A stretch of DNA of 64,000 nt from Nostoc sp. C052 (lineage in GTDB: Bacteria > Cyanobacteriota > Cyanobacteriia > Cyanobacteriales > Nostocaceae): the NCBI RefSeq assembly GCF_013393905.1, contig NZ_CP040272.1:4026001-4090000 (forward strand). Direction: 5' to 3'. This document shows positions 58,301 through 64,000 of this stretch, piece after piece; positions within the stretch are counted from its first letter, which is position 1; every line of letters begins with the position of its first letter. A model generated the notes under the pieces. That model ran no database searches and was not told the DNA's origin. It saw only the letters and a program-made list of their open reading frames with translations. Position numbers and translations under genes: made by a program.

Positions 58301-60237
58301 GCACTGTCGCAATTCGACATGATGGTGGTCAAAATAATGTGCCATTTATCGTAGGTGATGCGACGAGTACCAATGGCACAGCCGGAACAATTAATGCGGG
58401 AGACACTTCAATCCTCGCTTCTGGCAACTTTCCAGTCTTGCCAAATGGTGGAGATGCTAGTGGCACTCCAACCCGAATCACTATTACATCTGTCAACACC
58501 CCGCCGATATTAACGGCAAACTCATCGCTACCCAATACCCAGACTAATCAAGCTGTGACCTTGACGTTCTCTAGTTTGGCTCCACTCGTTAGCGATGCTA
58601 ATAATGACATCACCTCCATCCAGGTTGATGTAGTGAATACAGGAAATCTGACTGTCAATGGCCTTCCTGTCATCCCTGGTGTAACTACCTTATCTAGCGG
58701 CGATACTTTAGTATATACCCCTCCAACTGATGTGAATGGGTCACTAAATGCCTTTGTAATTAGTGCAAATGACCGCGTTTCGTCTTCTGCACCTGTACAG
58801 ATAGGAATTAATGTCAGTCAGATTCCTACCCCAATTCCTACCCCAATTCCTACCCCAACTTTTACCCCGAATCCTCCCCCTTGCTCATTCCAATGTACTC
58901 CAGGTAAACCGAATGTCCCTGGTCCTAATAATCCTAAGATTGACAACCCCATTATTAATACCGATCCCACACCCGAAGATAAATTCACAGATGATTTTGC
59001 CAACCATTTAGGCATACCCACTCCTCAAATCAAAACACTGGATGAGTCCAAAGAAATTGCTCGCAAAATTGAAGAAGCTACTGGTGCTAAACCTGCATTT
59101 ATCTATATCAGCTTTGTTCCTGTGGAGGTTATACCAGAGGGAAGTTTTGGCAAAGCTCAAAAATCTACTAAACAATTGAATACTCTCGCAGAACAAGATA
59201 GCGACCAACTGGAAATAGTCGTAGTAACAGGAAAAGGCGATCCTATCCGCAAGCGCATCCCAGAAACTACCAGAGCCAAAGTTCTCCAAGTCGCTCAAGA
59301 ATTTCGTGACCAAATCGTTAGTCCACAAAATCGTCGCCGCACCGGTTACTTGCGTTCATCTCAACAACTTTATCGCTGGATTATTGCACCATTAGAGGCA
59401 GATTTACAGGCAAGACAAATCAATAATCTGGTTTTTCTACCAGATATTGGCTTACGTTCAACCCCAATGGCAGCGCTTCATGATGGTAAAGGGTTTCTAG
59501 TAGAAAAATATAGTATTGGCTTGATGCCAAGTATTAGTTTGACTAACACTCTTTATAAAGACATAAAAAAATCTCAAATTTTAGCGTTGGGAGTTTCTCA
59601 GAGTACACAAGGACAAGAGCCTTTACCAGCAGTTCCCTTAGAATTATCAACACTGGTATCTAAACTCTGGCAGGGCAAATTATTGTTAGACAAGCAAGCC
59701 ACCTTAGACAATCTCAAAACCATCCGCCGCCAACAACCTTTTGGAATTATTCACATGGCAACCCATGCCGATTTTGCTACTGGCGCTTTGAGTAATTCCT
59801 ATATTCAACTGTGGGAAGACAAGTTACGCTTGAATCAACTACGACAGTTGCGGCTGAATGAACCCGAAGTTGAAATGCTGGTGCTGAGTGCTTGTAGAAC
59901 AGCTTTGGGTGATGAAGAATCCGAATTGGGATTTGCGGGTTTAGCAGTGCTGGCAGGTGTGAAAACTAGTGTTGCTAGTCTTTGGTCGGTTAATGATGCT
60001 GGTACAGCAGCGTTGATGACAAAATTTTATGAGAACTTAAAGACAGCTCCAATTAAAGCAGAAGCCCTGAGAGAGGCTCAAGTAGCTATGGCCAAAGGGC
60101 AAATTTACGTAAAGGATGGACAAGTGCAAGGTTTGGGAGTCGTTGGGAATTTGCCTTTACCTGCTGACAGCACTGATGAATCCCTGACGCATCCTTATTA
60201 CTGGGCTGGATTCACAATGGTTGGTAATCCTTGGTGA
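55351..60237 (+). CDS. Glycosyltransferase-TPS haemagglutinin-CHAT protease fusion
   Basis: Start at ATG 55351 (MSPLISIVIVNYNRES) with GGGAA before it; a GTG at 55318 would add 11 residues. Counting from the GTG: GT2 glycosyltransferase (about 12-245, with SIVIVNYN and acidic GILDNDD motifs), a Sec-type hydrophobic segment ending LAQAQQ (263-291), a TPS secretion domain (291 to about 420, with NPNLFLMNPAGFIFG), Gly/Asn/Thr-rich beta-helix repeats to about 1130, a PTPIPTPIPTP linker, and a C-terminal CHAT domain. Both caspase-like residues are present: His1483 (ATHA) and Cys1526 (LSACRTA). TPS plus CHAT fusions occur in cyanobacteria; the cytosolic GT2 in front is the odd part. The protein is adjacent to its likely transporter. 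Confidence 0.85.
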   Translation: MSPLISIVIVNYNRESYLQEAIASVLAQTWQDFELLIWDNGSTDRSVAIANAYTQQDDRVRVVEAENQGVAGACKAAIAQTRGTYIGILDNDDILAPTALAQTATVLNRHPEVGFVYTDYLDIDRDGKVISYGHRCNIPYSQAGLLVNFMTFHFRLMRRSIYDRVGGVNESFSCCAYDYDLCLRLSEVAQVRRVKEPLYFYRNHSQSISVTRQKEQILWSKRAIAQALWRRGLADKLQIDVELLTGRFILRRKKSLLSNIAASVLVIASLVSPRLAQAQQIVPANDGTNTIVTPNGNRLDITGGTTSRDGANLFHSFQQFGISPEQIANFQASPALQNILGRITGGNASVINGLIQVTGGNPNLFLMNPAGFIFGANASLNVPGAFTVTTANGIGFGSSWFNAIGVNDYKNLVGNPNGFAFSTNQPGAIANAGNLVVGAGQNLNLLGGTVVNTGQLSAPGGQITITSVPGENWVRLSQPGNLLSLEIQPLTSSSSQPNNWTIPIASLPELLTVGNTGLTANPDGTVKLTASNVTIPTTPGTTIVSGKVDVSSQTGGTVTALGKRVGVIDANINASGSNGGGTVLIGGDFQGKGTLPNADQTYVDSKSVINADSNLNGNGGRVIVWGNDTTQYYGNISARGGANAGNGGNVEVSGKNSLTFNGLVDTSAINGNFGTLLLDPSTLTIIDGTAGTGSFDGTAGNIAFGDADIGANTVSWGAIAASGTNINLQATGNITINDITGATPLVTTLGVATLNLGNGGSFNLSSQNGSVNFANPANTIKTTGGAITISGASLLLGNLDTTGFGYGGTSIAGTVNLSATGDIITGRITSSATNGNNSGTGGNVVVTTTAGSITTGAINSFASKTVPGGDFTAKSGAINLTARDNITVNDGIDASATATNVDGTASATGGNVTLQTTNPLGSTIRFNSINTQATTDFGNANTVQGGNVQVLTNGLVQGRSTGTTIATGGILDFGRGGTTSIAGGTVAIRHDGGQNNVPFIVGDATSTNGTAGTINAGDTSILASGNFPVLPNGGDASGTPTRITITSVNTPPILTANSSLPNTQTNQAVTLTFSSLAPLVSDANNDITSIQVDVVNTGNLTVNGLPVIPGVTTLSSGDTLVYTPPTDVNGSLNAFVISANDRVSSSAPVQIGINVSQIPTPIPTPIPTPTFTPNPPPCSFQCTPGKPNVPGPNNPKIDNPIINTDPTPEDKFTDDFANHLGIPTPQIKTLDESKEIARKIEEATGAKPAFIYISFVPVEVIPEGSFGKAQKSTKQLNTLAEQDSDQLEIVVVTGKGDPIRKRIPETTRAKVLQVAQEFRDQIVSPQNRRRTGYLRSSQQLYRWIIAPLEADLQARQINNLVFLPDIGLRSTPMAALHDGKGFLVEKYSIGLMPSISLTNTLYKDIKKSQILALGVSQSTQGQEPLPAVPLELSTLVSKLWQGKLLLDKQATLDNLKTIRRQQPFGIIHMATHADFATGALSNSYIQLWEDKLRLNQLRQLRLNEPEVEMLVLSACRTALGDEESELGFAGLAVLAGVKTSVASLWSVNDAGTAALMTKFYENLKTAPIKAEALREAQVAMAKGQIYVKDGQVQGLGVVGNLPLPADSTDESLTHPYYWAGFTMVGNPW

Positions 60238-60454
60238 AGATGGGTAGCCGTAAGTAATCGCTTGCGATCGCATCATCCAGCCAGCTGTGATAATTATAAA
60301 AAATTAGCGATCGCTTTCTGGTGACATAGCACCTACTCTAGTACAACACGGCATAAATAAACCAACATTTACCATTTGCCGCATTCTTTTTTCAAATTGG
60401 TATTATTCAGATATGTGTAGATAAAATAGCGAGTATGTTGAGAAAAAAATCTGT

Positions 60455-60934
60455 ATGACAAGCTACCCAGAAACCCTAACTAGTAACGAATCCATTAATG
60501 GGCTAATCACTGAGACAACCAGCATTAACCATGTGGAGGTAATTGAAAATGTCATCGACTCTTTGGAACAAGATGATAGTGCAATGGTTAGCCACACTCC
60601 AGAAGGTGGTTATCTCTGGAAGTTTAAGTACGGAAGTGTAGAAGTCTTTGTCCAACTCAATGGCACAACCGATGAAGACACCATAACGGTTTGGTCTACA
60701 GTGCTAAATCTACCTGCTAAAGATGAACCTAGATTACTGCGTTATCTTTTAGAGTTGAACTGCTCTAGCACTTTTGAAGCACGTTTCGGTATTATTGAAA
60801 ATCGCGTAGTTGTAATATCAACACGCACCCTAGCAGAATTAGCTCCTGGCGAAGTATCTCGGCTAATTACAATTGTGGCAACGATCGCTGACAATAACGA
60901 TGAAGCTTTACAGTCTGAATTTGGTGCGACTTAA
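60455..60934 (+). CDS. YbjN-like protein
   Basis: 159 residues. Fits the YbjN / Tir-chaperone-like family: an acidic N-terminus, a VEVFVQLNGTTDEDTITVWS strand pair, LLRYLLELN helix and a RLITIVATIADNNDEAL C-terminal helix. Family members are small cytosolic proteins; function is not firmly known. It stands 217 bp after the CHAT fusion gene on the same strand and seems to have its own promoter (TAAAAT at 60422). Confidence 0.65.
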   Translation: MTSYPETLTSNESINGLITETTSINHVEVIENVIDSLEQDDSAMVSHTPEGGYLWKFKYGSVEVFVQLNGTTDEDTITVWSTVLNLPAKDEPRLLRYLLELNCSSTFEARFGIIENRVVVISTRTLAELAPGEVSRLITIVATIADNNDEALQSEFGAT

Positions 60935-61151
60935 GAAATTTTGGATTTTGGATTTTGGATTTTGGATTTTAGATTTGGCTATTGCTGCATCGGATGCCGA
61001 TCTATTTGCTTAAGTATTTGGTGCAGAATCTTTTACCAACGTGCATATCGCAGCCAGTTTTGCTTTAAGTTTGCGGATTATGCAGCAAAGGCTGTATACG
61101 ATATTTTGAACTTTAGGTGATTATCTCAAAAACTTTTTCTGTATACCAATT

Positions 61152-61200
61152 AAAAAGCGCCTGGGAGTGTTGCCGTGTTTCCACCCCAGACGCTTTTTAT
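61152..61200 (+). terminator. Rho-independent terminator-like hairpin
   Basis: AAAAAGCG pairs with CGCTTTTT and CTGGG with CCCAG, with a mismatch between, ending in TTTTTATTTTT. It lies 218 bp after the YbjN gene, so the transcript may have a long 3' end or there may be an unseen small RNA before it. Confidence 0.7.
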
Positions 61201-61457
61201 TTTTAACTTGCTCCTCACACAACTAAATCGTATCACTGCTTCAATCAAAAGGCGAGTATCGTGAGTGACACTTTTAGAACTGCACCACTAATTTACACCA
61301 CTTTTCAAGTTATGTCTTAGGAGTACTTTGTTCACATTAGCATTTTGCAGACAAGATAGGGACTTATGCAAAACATTAAATAATTATTAAAAATATATAC
61401 ATTCCCTTAATTAATGCCTGAAACTCTTTAATAATCAATCAAACTCCTAAATAAATA

Positions 61458-61484
61458 TTAGCACTCAACGTTCGCCAGTGCTAA
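61458..61484 (+). promoter_or_regulatory. CIRCE-like HrcA operator
   Basis: TTAGCACTC-N9-CAGTGCTAA. The consensus is TTAGCACTC-N9-GAGTGCTAA, so only one base differs and spacing is exact. It lies 134 bp ahead of the 116-residue gene at 61619. HrcA represses groESL-type heat-shock genes through this site. Confidence 0.75.
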
Positions 61485-61618
61485 TTTATGACTGAGGTTT
61501 AATGCCGATGATCTAAACCAAATCTAAACTTTTTCTAGATGCTTTAGTTCCTTTCCAGACGTGATTTTAGAAAAAACTAAATCTTCCCTACAAATAGTCT
61601 AAAACTGGGAGTACTAGC

Positions 61619-61969
61619 ATGAAATACACTTTTGATATTGTCGGAGTCTCTCCACTTTTGCAGTTTTTTAATCACCAACAGCAAAGTGGAAAAAAATCAC
61701 ACCACCAAGGTGTGGAATATTTGGGAATGCATACATGTACACTAGATACATTTCTAGAATCAGTAGAATCAGTTCCACCAAAATGGGGTTGGAATCTAGA
61801 TCAAGTAGTAGATACTGTAATTCAGTTTTGGTTGAACAACTCAGACAGTATTCGTTATTGGAAAGTACGTTTAAGTGATGCTGGCAAGGATAATTTACTA
61901 GTCACAAGATTAGCAGATATAACCGCCTTACAAGCTGAGTTTGAATCCTTACTAGATAAGGAATGGTAA
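61619..61969 (+). CDS. Unknown 116-residue protein, probably heat-shock controlled
   Basis: Unrecognised. Begins MKYTFDIVGVSPLLQFF, with a His/Gln/Ser-rich patch near 20-32, aromatic residues (WGWNLD, IQFWL, IRYWKV) and an acidic C-terminal helix. It looks like a soluble folded protein without signal or membrane segments. GGGAG sits nine bases before the ATG. The CIRCE-like element upstream suggests heat or chaperone-demand control. I infer no function. Confidence 0.7.
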   Translation: MKYTFDIVGVSPLLQFFNHQQQSGKKSHHQGVEYLGMHTCTLDTFLESVESVPPKWGWNLDQVVDTVIQFWLNNSDSIRYWKVRLSDAGKDNLLVTRLADITALQAEFESLLDKEW

Positions 61970-62015
61970 AGAGATAGCTGAAGCGGAGTAACTCTTACTC
62001 CGCCTTTAATCAAAA

Positions 62016-63026
62016 TCAATGCTTTTCTCTACTATTTTCGTTTTCAAGTACTTTGAGAACTTTGAGATATAAATTTTCTACTCTTTTCGTCTGAACTTCA
62101 CCAAATGAAGCGTAGTGAGTTAAGCTAGGAGCGCCATTTACTTCAATCAGTGTGTAATCTAGCATTGGTGAGGTTAGATCGTTAGTCAGAATATCCACAC
62201 CTGCTAATCTCAATTCCATATCTTTTGTAATATTTACTGCTAATTTTTTAAAATCAGGATGGATATTTTCAGTGAAATCTACTGCCTCACCTCCAGTTGA
62301 TAAATTTGCATTGTCTAAAAGATAGACTAGATTGTTCTTGGGTATAACAGTATTAAAATTTAACTTTCGTCTTCGTAAGTTTGTTTTGATTCTATAATCT
62401 TCAAAATCTATAATTTCTTTTCTACCATTTTTAATAAAACTTTCCTGTTTTTGTTGCATAAGTTCCAAAACATTAGATTTCCCATCTCCTATGATAAATA
62501 AAGGAATTCTTTGATATGCTGAAACTACTTCATCATCAAGTACTACAATTCTATAATCATTGCCACTATAGAATCGCTCAACAATAAATCCTGAAGTTTT
62601 TCGCAATATTTTCTTGGCTGCTTGATAGTATTCTTGCTTGCCATGAACCTTTGTAACAAATGTTCCTTCACTGAGATTAATCGGCTTGACAATTACGGGA
62701 AATCCTAACTCTTGAGCATAATAAAATCCTGTGTCTATATTCTTGAGATCGGCTATTTCTTCGCATAATTCTTCACAAAAAAATGTTTTTCCTTCAGTAA
62801 CTTTATAACCAAATTTATTCAGAAAAAAGTTTGAAGCCCCTTTGTCTTTAGCTATTGCTACAGAAGCAAAAGAATTAATGCTAAACCTGCTATTACGAAA
62901 AAAAGTTTTATTACCATTTTTAAACGTAATCATTCCTAAAACTGTACATTCTGGGTCTACCAAAACTACTGCTTCCATTTCCTCTGCTAGTTTTTGAATT
63001 ATTGATGTTACAAATGGTGTTTTCAT
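62016..63026 (-). CDS. ATP-grasp ligase related to the cyanophycin synthetase ATP-grasp domain
   Basis: 336 residues from ATG 63026. ATP-grasp features: VIVKPINLSEGTFV (phosphate and Lys loop), FIVERFYSGNDYRIVVLDDEVV (adenine side), and IEVNGAPSL (metal ligands Glu/Asn) at the end. NLSTGGEAVDFTENIHPDF is a block shared with cyanophycin synthetase and bifunctional glutathione synthetases. There is no Mur-ligase-like domain, so it is not full CphA. It should join an amine to a carboxylate with ATP, substrates unknown. No precursor peptide gene is seen beside it. It is convergent with the CIRCE-controlled gene (46 bp apart). Confidence 0.8.
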   Translation of the reverse strand: MKTPFVTSIIQKLAEEMEAVVLVDPECTVLGMITFKNGNKTFFRNSRFSINSFASVAIAKDKGASNFFLNKFGYKVTEGKTFFCEELCEEIADLKNIDTGFYYAQELGFPVIVKPINLSEGTFVTKVHGKQEYYQAAKKILRKTSGFIVERFYSGNDYRIVVLDDEVVSAYQRIPLFIIGDGKSNVLELMQQKQESFIKNGRKEIIDFEDYRIKTNLRRRKLNFNTVIPKNNLVYLLDNANLSTGGEAVDFTENIHPDFKKLAVNITKDMELRLAGVDILTNDLTSPMLDYTLIEVNGAPSLTHYASFGEVQTKRVENLYLKVLKVLENENSREKH

Positions 63027-63651
63027 TATCAAAGCTATATTTTTGTCGGGAAAATCTTACCTATTTTATGGCAGTTAGTCAAGATGTTTGAAATTAAATA
63101 ATTGCAACACATATTTTTCCTACACATATAATAAAATTTTTAGGAAAAATTCATTTTTTTAATATCTAAATAAACTATGAAAATTTAAATATTCTAAACT
63201 AACTATAAAAAATGTAAATGCCCGCAATATAGCTTGACCGTAGGTATAGCACTATAAAAAAATTAAAAGGTTGTCTGCACCTATTAATTCTACGCACGTT
63301 ATTGTTCTTTTTTTAGTGAGTTTCTAATAGTATTTTTTCAGACATTGATGTTCGCTTTACCACTGATGCGGACTTTACTTATGTGTAGGCATACAAATCA
63401 TGCAAACCCAATAATTGCCAAACTATTTTCTTGAGCATTGTTGTGTACTGGAAACAATTGCAAATTAAGGATTTGAGATTCATAACTATCTAAGAATTTC
63501 AACTAAGTTGGTCTAAAATATAGCGCTAAGTGTTGACAATTTATTAATAATCGAATAACAAGGTGGCAGCAGCATTAAAAAAAGCGTTAGTGCATTCCTA
63601 CCTAGAAACTAATTAACGCCCTTCATTAAACTTCATACGGATAACATAATT
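63027..63651. other. Intergenic gap, nothing clear
   Basis: AT-rich, with runs of A and T near 63120-63210 and 63255. Promoters for both flanking genes must be here. I see no RNA gene, repeat family or operator. Confidence 0.4.
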
Positions 63652-63888
63652 ATGCCAGAAAATACGGATAACAAAGCTTCTAAATCAGACAATCAGGCTA
63701 TTGCTTATAAAGAACGCCTCAATTCTTGGGCGATCGCTCGTCTAGTTCCTAATACACAACAGGAAATTGTTGCTCGCTTCCGCACCCGTTCTGATGCTGA
63801 TGGCTATATGCGACACCTCCCTCAGGAAATACCAAATGCTTCCTATATGGTTGTTTTTGATTGTCAACGCCAAGAAGCTGTAATTTAA
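63652..63888 (+). CDS. Small conserved-looking protein, unknown
   Basis: 78 residues, ATG start. A polar disordered head (about 1-22), then a compact alpha/beta part with RLVPNTQQEIVARFRTR and YMVVFDCQ. The layout is like small cyanobacterial proteins of about 80 residues, but I cannot name a family. No signal or membrane segment. Confidence 0.6.
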   Translation: MPENTDNKASKSDNQAIAYKERLNSWAIARLVPNTQQEIVARFRTRSDADGYMRHLPQEIPNASYMVVFDCQRQEAVI

Positions 63889-63947
63889 AATATAAGTACA
63901 GAAATAGACCTATCTTAAAAAATAGGTAACAGCTTACAGGTGACAAT

Positions 63948-63966
63948 AACCCAATACGCTTGGGTT
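63948..63966. repeat. Small palindrome after the last gene
   Basis: AACCCAA-TACGC-TTGGGTT, perfect 7-bp stem, 60 bp after the stop at 63888. It lacks a U-run; a weak terminator or a short dispersed palindrome. Confidence 0.5.
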
Positions 63967-64000
63967 TACGCTAAAAACTAAAACTGCCGTAAGAATTCAG

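Larger units (their letters stand above)
60935..61618 (+). other. Gap with repeats, a terminator and a CIRCE-like operator
   Basis: TTTTGGATTTTGGATTTTGG repeat at 60941-60975, a strong terminator-like hairpin at 61152-61200, then an AT-rich leader with the CIRCE-like site (61458-61484) for the next gene. I see no gene. Confidence 0.6.

Overview
The window looks like the chromosome of a heterocyst-forming cyanobacterium close to Nostoc. HIP1 octamers (GCGATCGC) are everywhere, short tandem repeats fill the gaps, and the order cobN, peptidoglycan-binding gene, furA, sigC matches my memory of alr1689-all1692 in Anabaena PCC 7120. There are cyanobacteriochrome, two-partner-secretion and CHAT proteins. 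Gene family assignments rest on motifs read in the translated sequence, not on database searches.

Region 1 (1-29.4 kb) is a non-ribosomal peptide locus. Two giant synthetase genes run leftward and overlap by 4 bp. The first (11549-22783) has three modules and a terminal epimerase. The second (1-11552) runs off the left edge inside its fourth module. Adenylation-domain pocket residues read Tyr-Gly-Gln(epimerised)-Ile-Ser-Pro/4-methylPro-?, which is the order of nostocyclopeptide, so they are called ncpA and ncpB. Divergently transcribed are an ABC exporter and three genes that fit a leucine to 4-methylproline route: a 2-oxoglutarate dioxygenase, a zinc dehydrogenase (NosE type) and a pyrroline-5-carboxylate reductase (NosF type).

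Region 2 (29.4-32.4 kb) is accessory DNA: a broken alaX, a small membrane protein, an MFS exporter and dispersed repeats. Region 3 (32.4-43.3 kb) is conserved core: a sensor kinase, cobN interrupted by in-frame repeat DNA, a peptidoglycan-binding protein convergent with furA, sigC, and a 54-residue Cys-rich protein.

Region 4 (43.5-52.8 kb) holds an overlapping polynucleotide-kinase-like / Thg1-like pair (a likely RNA-repair cassette), a secreted protein, tRNA-Ala, trhO, a two-gene photosensory operon with a DXCF cyanobacteriochrome, and a double nitroreductase. Region 5 (53.3-60.9 kb) is a two-partner secretion locus whose passenger is an unusual fusion of glycosyltransferase, TPS domain and CHAT protease, followed by a YbjN-like gene. 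Region 6 (61-64 kb) has an unknown gene with a near-perfect CIRCE operator, a stand-alone ATP-grasp ligase related to cyanophycin synthetase, and a small unknown gene.

A theme across the window is repeat DNA of intergenic type carried in frame inside coding genes: five of the six complete adenylation domains at the same linker, the first condensation domain, CobN at four places, and a sensor kinase.
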